Shown here in pieces: positions 17,205 through 28,769 of a DNA stretch of 62,206 bases. The position numbers and the translations under genes are program-made. Source of the DNA: a bacterium (GTDB lineage: Bacteria; Acidobacteriota; Terriglobia; Terriglobales; Acidobacteriaceae). Under the pieces are notes generated by a model that was not told where the DNA came from, searched no databases, and was given only the letters and a program-made list of their open reading frames with translations. The stretch covers positions 1 through 62,206 of the forward strand of contig JAMFSC010000001.1 in NCBI GenBank assembly GCA_026225095.1, in the 5' to 3' direction. Every line of letters starts with the position of its first letter. Positions within the stretch are counted from its first letter, which is position 1.

Positions 17205-18149
17205 CTAAGCATCCCCTGCCATAAACCTCTCCACCACCCTCAGAGCCTGCTCCCTCACATCTTCCCCAAACCCCTCCAACCATCGAAACTCAGTCTCTCG
17301 CCGAAACCACGTCCCCTGACGCTTGGCATAGTTCCGATGCCCCTGCTGAGCCTGTCGCACTGCCTCGTCCCGTCCCATCTCACCCCGCAGGACGGCCCCA
17401 GCTTCCGCGTATCCCAGGCTCGTAAACGCCCTCTGCTCGCCATACTCTTTCAGTAGCTCGGAAGTCTCCTCCACAATGCCCGGAACCGAGAACATCGCCG
17501 CCGCCCGCCGATCGATCCGTTTATAAAGCGCCGCGCGATCCGGCCTCAGTCCGATCCGCAGAATCCTGTACCCCGTCAAGGCCTCCCGCCCAGCCTCCCA
17601 AAGCTCCGTCATCGGACGCCGCGCGGCGAGCGAAACCTCGATCGCCCGCACCAGCTTCGACTGGTCGTTCGCATGGATCAGCGCCGCCGCCGCCGGATCC
17701 AGCCGCCCCAGCACCCGGTGCAGATGCGCCGAACTCCGTTGCCGCAGCCGCTGCCGCAACTCCGGCTGAGCCGGCGGGGCAGGGAACAGGCCATCCAGCA
17801 ACGCCCGCAGATAGAGCCCTGTACCACCCGCCACAATCGGCAGCTGCCCCCGTCCCGAGATTCCCGCCAATGCCTCCCGCCCCATCCGGCTATAATCCCC
17901 CGCCGTGAACGCCTCGGTCGGCTCTGCCACGTCGATCAGATGATGTGGAACCCGCGCCCTGTCCTCGAGCGACGGTTTCGCCGTCCCAATCTCCATCCCC
18001 CGATATACCGCCACGGAATCGCACGAGACGATCTCCCCGCCCAATCGCTCCGCGAGCCACACCGCGAGCCCCGACTTCCCGCTCGCCGTCGGTCCCGCGA
18101 TCACCACCAGCGGTTTGCCCTTCCCATCCTCTACCAAAGCCGCCACCAC
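17205..18149 (-). CDS. miaA: tRNA dimethylallyltransferase
   Basis: Transfers the isopentenyl group from DMAPP to A37 of tRNAs that read UNN codons. The 314-residue protein has the P-loop GPTASGKS (19-26), 'VSCDSVAVYRGMEIGTAKP' (DMAPP/tRNA contact), 'HHLIDVAEP', 'GGTGLYLRALLDG' and the C-terminal 'YAKRQGTWFR'. All are standard MiaA motifs at normal spacing. The start is GTG 18149, and the end of a possible small membrane-protein gene overlaps it by 19 bp, so translation may be coupled. An R1 repeat lies 37 bp past the stop. Confidence 0.95.
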   Translation of the reverse strand: MVAALVEDGKGKPLVVIAGPTASGKSGLAVWLAERLGGEIVSCDSVAVYRGMEIGTAKPSLEDRARVPHHLIDVAEPTEAFTAGDYSRMGREALAGISGRGQLPIVAGGTGLYLRALLDGLFPAPPAQPELRQRLRQRSSAHLHRVLGRLDPAAAALIHANDQSKLVRAIEVSLAARRPMTELWEAGREALTGYRILRIGLRPDRAALYKRIDRRAAAMFSVPGIVEETSELLKEYGEQRAFTSLGYAEAGAVLRGEMGRDEAVRQAQQGHRNYAKRQGTWFRRETEFRWLEGFGEDVREQALRVVERFMAGDA

Positions 18150-18304
18150 CCCACCCCAAACACCCGATGCACCCCCGCCCGCGCCACGCTCAGCACCAGC
18201 ACACCCAACCCCACCCAGAGCAGCCCACGAATCTGCCGCCGCCGCTCCCGCGCCAACGCAGGGCTCTCACATCTCTTTTCACTCTTGCGATCAACCCAAG
18301 CCAA
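18131..18304 (-). CDS. Possible small single-pass membrane protein overlapping the miaA start
   Basis: A 57-residue frame from TTG 18304 to TAG 18131. The composition is protein-like: a charged N-terminus ('ERRRQIR'), one hydrophobic segment (about residues 28-43, LLWVGLGVLVLSVA), then a short basic and aromatic tail. The stop falls inside the first codons of miaA. It fills the gap between the TonB-family gene and miaA on the same strand. The ribosome site is poor, so this is tentative. Confidence 0.33.
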   Translation of the reverse strand: MAWVDRKSEKRCESPALARERRRQIRGLLWVGLGVLVLSVARAGVHRVFGVGWWRLW

Positions 18305-18343
18305 GCCGGCCCATCTTCCCCGGGCACCGGGCCCGCGACCAGC

Positions 18344-19492
18344 CTACTCCGGATTCTTGTTTACCAGGTAGTGGATGCGCAGCTCCAGGTTAGGCCCCTT
18401 GAAGTTCGCCGGCAGAGGAGGAAACACCCCCACCCCTGTGATCGAGCCCCACGCTGCCCGGTTCAATGCGTCGTCATGCGTCGATCCATCCAGAGCCATC
18501 TGGCCAAGCCTGCCGTCCGGAAGAATCGTGAATCGAATCAGCGTCTCGCCCTGTTTGTTCAGCGGTGGCCGGGCCTCTTCCGGAATCAGCGGAAGCCAGG
18601 TCGCCTTGATCTCCCGCAGAATCTTCGTCAGGTAGGGACCAAAGTCCACTCCCTCCGTATCCGAAAGCACCTCGTAGCCCGTATTCAATCCACCATGCGA
18701 CCCCGACGAGTGGTCATAGTCCGCACCACCGCCGCCGCCGCGCATCGCATTCTGCGTCGCCTGCTGAATCGCACTCCCCGCGCTCTGGGGTCTTCCGAAG
18801 TTCGGCTGTGGTCGCGGAGCATCCACCATTGCAGTCTGCGGGTTCTGTGTAGGGTGTTGCGGCAGCGGAGCCGGAGGAGGCGGTGTCTGCGCCTGCTGTG
18901 GAGCCGTCTGTTGCGGTTGCGGAGCAGGAGCCGCCTGCTGCTGTGCCGGAGCCGGAGGAGCAGGCGTCGGCGTCGGAGCCTGCCGCATCGCCTGCAGCCT
19001 CTCCAGTGTCTTCTGGTCCAGCGTCGGCTTCACCGTCTGCGCCGTATGCGGTGTCTCCGCGATCTTGTTCGAAGGCGCATGCTTCAACTTCGTCAGATCC
19101 CGAGGCGTATCCAGAAACGTCAGCTCTTTCTGCTCCGGAATCTTCGCCTTCACAAACCGTGGCTGGTGAAAGATCACCTGCGGCCCATAGATCAGGAACC
19201 ATGCCAGCGCGATATAGAAGAACAGCGAGATATAAATCGACTCGCGAAACCGCGCCCTCGACCGTTCGTCGTCCAGACGATCGATCAGGTGCATGATCTC
19301 GTGCTCTTCCAGCTCTCCGAACCGTCCCGTCCGTACCTTGACCGGGCCGCTGCCAGACTCATCCGTTGACGACCGCCCCTCGGTCGTCCGGTCCTTCTGC
19401 TGCTCATCCGTCTGGGCCGGGTTCGGCGGAATCTCTTGCGTCGTTGGCATCTGCGTCAGGGTGTGACGTTCGCCGGAGCGGAAAGGTCGCAT
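18344..19492 (-). CDS. TonB-family energy transducer-like protein
   Basis: A 382-residue inner-membrane protein expected to pass proton-motive force to outer-membrane receptors. It has a cytoplasmic N-terminal region of about 85 residues with charged helices, one membrane segment ('YISLFFYIALAWFLIYG', about 88-104), a long Pro/Gln/Ala-rich periplasmic spacer (about 150-265) and a TonB C-terminal domain ending 'ELRIHYLVNKNPE'. The long cytoplasmic segment before the membrane helix is unusual for TonB. ATG 19450 (residue 15) is an alternative start; neither has a clear ribosome site. Possible partner of the receptor at 0.7-4.2 kb. Confidence 0.85.
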   Translation of the reverse strand: MRPFRSGERHTLTQMPTTQEIPPNPAQTDEQQKDRTTEGRSSTDESGSGPVKVRTGRFGELEEHEIMHLIDRLDDERSRARFRESIYISLFFYIALAWFLIYGPQVIFHQPRFVKAKIPEQKELTFLDTPRDLTKLKHAPSNKIAETPHTAQTVKPTLDQKTLERLQAMRQAPTPTPAPPAPAQQQAAPAPQPQQTAPQQAQTPPPPAPLPQHPTQNPQTAMVDAPRPQPNFGRPQSAGSAIQQATQNAMRGGGGGADYDHSSGSHGGLNTGYEVLSDTEGVDFGPYLTKILREIKATWLPLIPEEARPPLNKQGETLIRFTILPDGRLGQMALDGSTHDDALNRAAWGSITGVGVFPPLPANFKGPNLELRIHYLVNKNPE

Positions 19493-19680
19493 CCGGAGGC
19501 TCTGGTCTTCTCTCTATCGATCGGCTGGGATGCCGGAAAAATCATCTCCCAACGCGGGCCAGTCGCTGCATCGGAACATCTCTATCCTCTCATCTTTCCC
19601 GTACCCCGAGAAAGCGGCGCATCCCCTTCAAATCTCAACCCCGAACCCGCGAAAAGGATGCGCGAACCACCCCAACGCCG

Positions 19681-19686
19681 TACACT
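19681..19686 (+). promoter_or_regulatory. -10-like hexamer exactly 6 nt before the mogA-like GTG start (probable leaderless mRNA)
   Basis: TACACT, then ACCCCG, then GTG 19693. No Shine-Dalgarno is present. The spacing puts the expected transcription start on the start codon. Confidence 0.5.
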
Positions 19687-19692
19687 ACCCCG

Positions 19693-20289
19693 GTGATCCA
19701 GCCCGTTCCAGACAAGGTCAAGCCCTTCCGAGACCACACTCGCGCCGTCGTCCTCACCATCTCCGACCGCTGCTCCCGGGGCCTGCAACTCGACGCCTCC
19801 GGTCCCGCCGTCGTCTCGCTGCTCCGCGCCGCCAGCTTGGAACACATCGAGACAGCCATCCTCCCCGACGATCAGGACCAGATCGCCGCCGCGCTCCGCC
19901 ACCACGCCCTGTCCGCCGACCTGATCGTCACCACCGGCGGAACCGGCATCGCCCCGCGCGACGTTACCCCCGAGGCCACCCGCCAGGTCTGCGACCGCCT
20001 CCTTGAGGGCTTCAGCGAACGCATGCGCGCCGTCTCGCTCGCCGAAACCCCCATGGCCCCTCTCAGCCGCGCCCTCTGCGGAACCATCCCCAACGCACTG
20101 GGCGGAAACGCAGCCGGAGCCACCCTCGTCCTCAACCTCCCTGGCAGCCCCGCCGGAGCCCGCACCTGCCTCACCGCGCTGCTGCACCTGCTGCCCCACG
20201 CCCTCGACCTCCTCGCCGGCCATACCGCACACGAAGTCGTTCACGAAACCACGCACCAGGATCACGTAAAATCAGGAGAACCAACGTGA
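19693..20289 (+). CDS. Molybdopterin adenylyltransferase (MogA/MoaB family)
   Basis: Activates molybdopterin by adenylylation before molybdenum insertion. The 198-residue protein has 'VLTISDRCSRG' (about 20-30), the MPT-binding 'TTGGTGIAPRDVTPEAT' (about 79-95) and 'NLPGSPAGAR' near the end, all family signatures. The start GTG 19693 is inferred from the -10-like TACACT 6 nt upstream and from the family N-terminus; the frame is open further upstream but that part is antisense to the TonB-family gene. Its TGA overlaps the GTG of the next gene by 3 bases (GTGA), indicating coupled translation. Its cofactor would serve the formate dehydrogenase at 52-55 kb. Confidence 0.9.
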   Translation: MIQPVPDKVKPFRDHTRAVVLTISDRCSRGLQLDASGPAVVSLLRAASLEHIETAILPDDQDQIAAALRHHALSADLIVTTGGTGIAPRDVTPEATRQVCDRLLEGFSERMRAVSLAETPMAPLSRALCGTIPNALGGNAAGATLVLNLPGSPAGARTCLTALLHLLPHALDLLAGHTAHEVVHETTHQDHVKSGEPT

Positions 20290-20975
20290 TCCCAGCCATC
20301 CTCCTCTTTGCTCTCTTCTCCCCCGCCGCCCTCTGGCACAAGTTCACGTTCTTCCTGTTCGCCCTGCTCAAACCCTTCGGCGTTTGGGGTATCGGCGCCC
20401 TCGCCATCCTCGACTCCTCCTCCATCCCCATGCCCATTGACCCCATGGTCATTGGATACGTCGCCTCCGACCACAAACGTTTTCTCATCTATTGCTTCGT
20501 GGCAGCCCTCGGATCCGCGATCGGCTCCATGGTTCCGTACTATGTCGGCCGCGCAGGCGGCGAGCTCTTTCTGCTCAAACGCATCAACCGCGCAAGGTAC
20601 GAGAAACTCCGCGACCGCTTCGAAAACCAGGAGTTCCTCGCCATCATGGTCCCCGCCATGATGCCCCCGCCCATGCCCGTCAAGCTGTTCGAACTCGCAG
20701 CCGGTGTCTTCGAGATGCGCCCCCTGGTCTACTTCCTCGCCATCTTCGCCGGAAAGTTCGTGCGCTTCCTTATCTGGGCGCTCATCGTCGTCTTCTTCGG
20801 ACCCACTATCGTCCACACCGTCATCCAGGCCTTCCACCAGCACCTTGGCATCTTCATCGGCACGGTTATCCTGGCCGTCTTCTTCCTTGCCTTCTACGTC
20901 ATCCGCCGCCTCTTCGACCGTCGCCGCGGAACTCGCTTCCCTATCGAAGACCCCACCCCATCATCCGAAGAATAA
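20286..20975 (+). CDS. VTT-domain (DedA/YqaA-like) membrane protein
   Basis: A 229-residue integral membrane protein of the VTT/SNARE-associated family, whose members are implicated in lipid scrambling and membrane homeostasis. Key features are 'LDSSSIPMPIDPMVIGYVA' (re-entrant region, about 41-59), 'GSMVPYYVGRAGGE' and 'MPPPMPVKLFELAAGVFEM'. The start GTG 20286 overlaps the mogA-like stop and has AGGAGA upstream. The C-terminal tail after about residue 205 is basic then acidic and cytoplasmic. Confidence 0.85.
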   Translation: MIPAILLFALFSPAALWHKFTFFLFALLKPFGVWGIGALAILDSSSIPMPIDPMVIGYVASDHKRFLIYCFVAALGSAIGSMVPYYVGRAGGELFLLKRINRARYEKLRDRFENQEFLAIMVPAMMPPPMPVKLFELAAGVFEMRPLVYFLAIFAGKFVRFLIWALIVVFFGPTIVHTVIQAFHQHLGIFIGTVILAVFFLAFYVIRRLFDRRRGTRFPIEDPTPSSEE

Positions 20976-21006
20976 CCATCCATTCTCTGTAACAGGGAGA
21001 CACGCC

Positions 21007-21273
21007 ATGGCCGGATGCACCCCGCAGACCTTCACCGGAATCACCGCCGCCACCCTCGCCTGCCTCCAGGCTCAAGGCGTCGCCGCCGGGGTCCCCATCA
21101 CCGGAGACACCGGAACCGCCACCACCATGGGCGTCACCATCCGCTGGAGCTACGACCCCGCGTCTGAAACCCTCGTCATCGAGTGCACCGACGCGCCCTT
21201 CTTCGTCCCCTGCAGCGTCGTCCACTCCCGCGTCTCCGAACTGATCCGGTCCTGCCTCCCCCAGGCCGTCTAG
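21007..21273 (+). CDS. Small conserved-looking protein of unknown function
   Basis: An 88-residue protein starting at ATG 21007, preceded by AGGGAGA. The sequence is Thr/Ala-rich with 'TMGVTIRWSYDPASETLVIE' in the centre and two cysteine positions near the C-terminal half. No domain is recognised. It lies 31 bp after the VTT gene and may be cotranscribed. No signal peptide is seen. Confidence 0.65.
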   Translation: MAGCTPQTFTGITAATLACLQAQGVAAGVPITGDTGTATTMGVTIRWSYDPASETLVIECTDAPFFVPCSVVHSRVSELIRSCLPQAV

Positions 21274-21305
21274 CGACCATCGGGAGTAGCACGCGCAGGA
21301 CGCCC

Positions 21306-24672
<3,367 letters not shown>

Positions 24673-24731
24673 ATCCGTGCACGAAGCCTCTGTGGGATAT
24701 AACGTTGTTCATTCCCACAGGAGACGATTCG

Positions 24732-25217
24732 ATGCTACGCAAATGGATAACGCTATCCCTCCCGCTGCTCGCCTTCTGCCTCGTATCCGCCGCGCAGGCG
24801 CCTGCCCCGATGGCGTACAAGGCCGCCGCCTCCAGCAAGTTCATCAACCTTCCCGTCCTCCCAGCCTGCATGACCGTCGCAATCCAGGAAGGCGACCCCG
24901 CCAAAGGTCCCCTGGTTGTCCTGGCCAGGTTCGAAGCCGGATGTGTCGTCCCCTGGCACTGGCACACCTTCGACGAGCGCCTGCTGATCGTCAGCGGAGC
25001 CGGCAAGGCCGAGATGAAGGACGGCAGCGCACCCATCCCGCTCCACCCTGGCGACTACATCTTCCTCCCGGTCAAGGGAATCCACCAGTTCACCGCCGTC
25101 TCGAGCGTTGAACTCTTCCTCCTCGCCGACGGACCCTTTGACATCCACTATGTAGACCCATCCGGTAAAGAGATCCCAGCCGACAAGGCCATTACCCCAG
25201 CTAAGTCCGGCGTCTGA
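24732..25217 (+). CDS. Secreted cupin-domain protein
   Basis: A 161-residue protein with a signal peptide (about 1-22, 'LPLLAFCLVSAAQA') and one cupin barrel: metal-binding 'PWHWHTFDERLL' (cupin motif 1) and 'LHPGDYIFLPVKGIHQF' (motif 2). ATG 24732 follows AGGAGA; a further ATG 27 bp upstream lies before this site. Enzymatic or binding role unknown. A -10-like TATAAC lies near 24698. It is the last gene before the reverse transcriptase. Confidence 0.85.
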   Translation: MLRKWITLSLPLLAFCLVSAAQAPAPMAYKAAASSKFINLPVLPACMTVAIQEGDPAKGPLVVLARFEAGCVVPWHWHTFDERLLIVSGAGKAEMKDGSAPIPLHPGDYIFLPVKGIHQFTAVSSVELFLLADGPFDIHYVDPSGKEIPADKAITPAKSGV

Positions 25218-25277
25218 CGCCCTGCTATCATCCGTCATGACCGGCGGAGTGCTCCAAGCCCGGCCCTCAAAGCCTCT

Positions 25278-25292
25278 CCGGGGTTACCCCGG
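25278..25292. other. Short perfect hairpin upstream of the reverse transcriptase
   Basis: CCGGGG-TTA-CCCCGG. It lies in the 100-bp gap before the reverse transcriptase. A retron msr/msd transcript would be expected in such a position, but the full a1/a2 inverted repeats of a retron are not evident. Confidence 0.35.
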
Positions 25293-25321
25293 GGCATCGT
25301 GAATTGCTGGCATCTCATCGC

Positions 25322-26747
25322 ATGATCGGCCCTGCGCTCGCACGCAGACCAGATCACGCAAGGTCAGACTCGTTGGAGCGCTCCCCTGTCCTCGCCTGGC
25401 CCCAACCCGGCCCTCCTCTCTGCCCTTGCCCGCTCCATCCTCGCCGGAGAACAGACTGCGGAGGCCATCGCCACCCGCTGCGCGCAGACCCTCGGCAAGT
25501 CTTACCCTTGGCTCCGCCCCCTCGCCACCCGCTTCCTCCAGACCGTCGCCGACCGTCCTCGCCCACGCCATCGAGAGGTCGTCCACTTCCTCCGCGCCGA
25601 CCGTCCCTTCGCAAAGATTCTCGCCCGCCGCACAAAGCTCCTCCACATCGAACGCTGGCCCCTCGAACCCCAGCCGATGCGGCCCATCGCCGCCGCCCGC
25701 GACTGGAATCTCCTACCACTCGAAACCGTCGCAAGCCTCGCCGCCTGGCTCAACCTCGACCCCCCCGACCTGGCGTGGTTTGCCGACCTCAAACGCCTCA
25801 ACACCCGCGACCCCGCCGCCGCCCGCCTCGACCACTACCTCTACCGCGTCCTCGCCAAGCCCTTCTCCCATCTCCGCCTCATCGAGATCCCCAAGCCCCG
25901 CCTCAAACAGATCCAGCGCCAGATCCTCTCCCAGATTCTCGACCTCATCCCCCTCCACCCCGCCGCCCACGGCTTCCGCAAAGGCCGCTCCATCAAGACC
26001 TTCGCCGCGCCCCACACCGGTCGCCGCGTAGTCCTCCGGATGGACCTCCAGAACTTCTTCCCCACCATCTCCGGAACCCGCATCCAGGCCCTCTTCCGTA
26101 CGATCGGCTACCCTGAACCCGTCGCCGACCTCCTCGGCGGCCTCTGCACCAACGCCACTCCCGCCATCGCATGGCGCAATCCCGGCATCGACACCACCCC
26201 CGCCGCCCTCCGCGAAGCCCGTCGCCTCTATGCCCGCCCCCATCTGCCCCAGGGAGCCCCCACCTCCCCCGCCCTCGCCAACCTCTGCGCCTTCCGCATC
26301 GACTCCCGCCTGACCGGCCTCGCCCAATCCGCCCAGGCCACCTACACTCGCTACGCCGACGACCTGCTCTTCTCCGGAGACGAAGCATTCGCAAGGCACA
26401 TCGACCGCTTCTCCCACCACGCCGCCGCCATCCTCCTCGAAGAGGGCTTCACGGTCAACCACCGCAAGACACGCATCATGCGCCAGTCCACCCGCCAGCA
26501 TGCCGCCGGTCTCATCCTCAACGAGCGCCTCAGCCTTCGCCGCGCCGACCTCGATCTCCTCGAAGCGATCCTCACCAACTGCGTCCGAAAAAGCCCCGAA
26601 ACCCAGAACCGCGAGGCCCAACCCGACTTCCGCGCCCACCTCACCGGCCGCGTCAGCTTCGTCGAGATGATCCATGCAGAAAAGGGTGCATCCCTCCGCA
26701 CCCTCCTCAACCAGATCGTCTGGCCACAAGACTGGGGAAGTCCCTGA
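25322..26747 (+). CDS. Retron-like reverse transcriptase, probably frameshifted near its 5' end
   Basis: RNA-directed DNA polymerase of the retron or retron-like bacterial type. From the in-frame ATG at 25677 there are 356 residues with the RT blocks: 'KPRLKQIQRQIL', 'HGFRKGRSI', 'VVLRMDLQNFFPTI' (first catalytic Asp), 'PQGAPTSPALANL' and 'YTRYADDLLFSG' (catalytic YADD at 226-229), then a thumb-like C-terminus. The frame stays open upstream to 25326 and encodes family-like sequence ('LARSILAGEQTAEAIATRCA', 'RHREVVHFLRADRPF'), but there is no ATG/GTG/TTG in it. The neighbouring frame offers ATG 25322 or TTG 25373 and reads 'SPVLAWP' up to a CCCC run at 25400-25403. Removing one C there joins both frames. 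It stands alone between a cupin gene and a lipid kinase. Confidence 0.85.
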
Positions 26748-26921
26748 GGCAGAGCCCTTCGCCCCACCGGATCGTCCGCCTTCCGGTAAACCGGGCGAAC
26801 GTGAGATGGTTGGAATCGGACCTCGAAACTGCCGTTTGCTCCCGGGCACGCGTCCAACCACCCACGCCGGGCATTCCGCATGGACTTGCCTCACACTTGC
26901 AACACACAAGAGGGATCACCC

Positions 26922-27851
26922 ATGCCGGAACGCGTACGAGTCGTCATGAATGAGCGTTCCGGATCCTGCATGGGCCGCGCCGCCGAGATCGAATCCGCCT
27001 TCCGCGCCCGAGGCGTCCCCTGCCAGATCGCCCCCATTCAGTCCGGCGCCAACATGACCACCACGATCCGCAACGCCGCCGCTGAGCCCGGAACCGTCGT
27101 CGTAGCCGCCGGTGGCGATGGCACAGTTAGCAGCGTCGCCTCCGCCCTCGCTGGTCGAGCCCCCATGGGAGTCCTCCCCCTCGGAACGCTCAACCACTTC
27201 GCCAAGGACCTCGGTATCCCCCCGACCCTCACCGAAGCCGTCTCCGCCCTCATCGAATCCACCCCCCGACCCGTCGACCTCGGCTCCGTCAACGGTCAGA
27301 TCTTCGTCAACAACTCCAGCCTCGGCTTCTACCCCGGCATGGTTCTCCAGCGCGAACGCCTCAAAAAAGTCGGCCTCAACAAGTGGCTCTCGCTCCTCAT
27401 CGCCTCCGCCCAGGCCTTCATCCGCTTCCGCCACATCACCGTCACCGTCACGGTGGCCCGGTCAGCCGACTCCGACGTCCCCCAGACCCTCATCCGCTCC
27501 ACCCCCTTCCTCTTCGTCGGCAACAACGAGTACGTCATGCAAGGCGCCGAAGCCGGAACCCGCAAACGCCTCGACGGAGCCCGCCTCTATCTCTACATGG
27601 CTCCCGGAGCCACCCGCCTCAGCATCCTCCGTCTTACCCTCGCCGCCCTCTTCCACCGCGTCAGCAAGGCCGAGCACTTCGAAGCCCTCTGCGTCGAAGA
27701 GTTCACCGTCCAGGTCACCCGCCGCGGCAAACATCGCCACCTCCGCGTCGCCCTCGACGGCGAGATCCGCCGCATGCGCAGCCCCCTCCACTACTGCATC
27801 CGACCCCACGCCCTCCAGGTCCTCGCCCCCATACCCGAGCCCCCCGTATGA
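26922..27851 (+). CDS. Diacylglycerol kinase-family lipid kinase
   Basis: Predicted to phosphorylate a lipid such as diacylglycerol, like YegS/DgkB. The 309-residue protein has the nucleotide-binding 'VVAAGGDGTVSSVASALAG' (GGDGT at about 64-68), 'MGVLPLGTLNHFAKDLGIP', and the C-terminal 'VALDGEI' typical of the DAGK catalytic fold. ATG 26922 has GAGGG upstream; an earlier ATG at 26880 lacks a site. Its TGA overlaps the ATG of the next gene (ATGA), showing coupled translation. Confidence 0.88.
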   Translation: MPERVRVVMNERSGSCMGRAAEIESAFRARGVPCQIAPIQSGANMTTTIRNAAAEPGTVVVAAGGDGTVSSVASALAGRAPMGVLPLGTLNHFAKDLGIPPTLTEAVSALIESTPRPVDLGSVNGQIFVNNSSLGFYPGMVLQRERLKKVGLNKWLSLLIASAQAFIRFRHITVTVTVARSADSDVPQTLIRSTPFLFVGNNEYVMQGAEAGTRKRLDGARLYLYMAPGATRLSILRLTLAALFHRVSKAEHFEALCVEEFTVQVTRRGKHRHLRVALDGEIRRMRSPLHYCIRPHALQVLAPIPEPPV

Positions 27852-28711
27852 CCACCCTCGCCCACATCTCCGACGTCCACTTCGGGCGCGAGGACCCCGA
27901 CCTCGTCGACGGCCTCCTCCACGCCCTTACCCTTGCAAGGCCGGACGCCATCGTCATCTCCGGAGACCTCACCCAGCGCGCCCGCAAATCGCAGTTCCGC
28001 TGCGCCCGCGCCTTTCTGCGCGCCCTGCCCCCGGTCCCCCACCTCATCGTCCCCGGCAACCACGACGTCTCCGCCACCAACCTGATCGATCGCCTCGCCC
28101 GCCCCCTCAAGCGCTACCGCCGCTTCATCTCCGACGACCTCACCCCCTTCCTCGATCTCCCCACCGTTGCCATCGCCGGAATCAACACCGTCCGTCTCCT
28201 CTCCACCAAAGACGGCCGCATCAACCGCAATCAGGTGGCGATCGCACGCGAGCAGCTTGGCCGAGCTGCCCCCGAGGCCTTCCGCGTCATCGTCACCCAT
28301 CACCCTATGGACTTGCCGATCGAAGACCTCAAGCACCCGCTCGTGGTCCGTTCCGCCCCCGCCATCGCCGCCTTCTCCGCCTCCCGCGTCGATCTTTTTC
28401 TCTCCGGCCACCTCCACACGGGCCAGACCGTCGTCACCAGCTCCCGCTACGGACAGGCTGCGAGTACCCCGCACTTCAGCGCCGTAGTCGCCCACGCCGG
28501 AACCGCCGTCTCCACCCGTACCCGCGGCGAGCCCAACGCCTGGAACCTCATCCACCTCAACCACAACCCCGAATCCCCGGAGATCTCAGTCGATCAGATC
28601 ACCTGGGACCTGAAAAAGAAGAAGTTCCTTCCCACCCACACCACAAGCTTCACCCGAGGCCCTAACGGCTGGTCCCTCACGCGCAGTGAGTCCGTCCGGC
28701 AAGACACCTGA
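27848..28711 (+). CDS. Metallophosphoesterase (calcineurin-like)
   Basis: A 287-residue two-metal phosphoesterase with all five motifs: 'ISDVHFG' (D9, H11), 'SGDLTQRA', 'PGNHDV', 'THHP' and 'SGHLHTGQ'. It overlaps the lipid kinase by four bases, suggesting a joint role in phospholipid or phosphoester turnover; the substrate is unknown. The last 8-10 codons are made of sequence matching the end of repeat R2 ('gcgcagtgagtccgtccggc' at 28681-28700), so the C-terminus seems to have been built from an inserted repeat. Confidence 0.88.
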   Translation: MTTLAHISDVHFGREDPDLVDGLLHALTLARPDAIVISGDLTQRARKSQFRCARAFLRALPPVPHLIVPGNHDVSATNLIDRLARPLKRYRRFISDDLTPFLDLPTVAIAGINTVRLLSTKDGRINRNQVAIAREQLGRAAPEAFRVIVTHHPMDLPIEDLKHPLVVRSAPAIAAFSASRVDLFLSGHLHTGQTVVTSSRYGQAASTPHFSAVVAHAGTAVSTRTRGEPNAWNLIHLNHNPESPEISVDQITWDLKKKKFLPTHTTSFTRGPNGWSLTRSESVRQDT

Positions 28712-28714
28712 CAA

Positions 28715-28747
28715 GAAAAGGGGGGAACGGCTCTCGCCATTCCCCCC
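28715..28747 (-). terminator. Terminator of the BamD-like gene (possibly bidirectional)
   Basis: On the minus strand, GGGGGGAA-T-GGC pairs with GCC-G-TTCCCCCC (12 bp, one wobble) around a GAGA loop and is followed by TTTTC. It lies between convergent stops, so it could also stop transcripts from the metallophosphoesterase side. Confidence 0.82.
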
Positions 28748-28769
28748 GCTCCGATCCTTCCGCCTGAAC

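Noticed and set aside
25218..25380. A retron msr/msd gene upstream of the reverse transcriptase
   Set aside because: Only one small hairpin (25278-25292) is visible, and the long a1/a2 inverted repeats needed for a retron RNA could not be found by eye.
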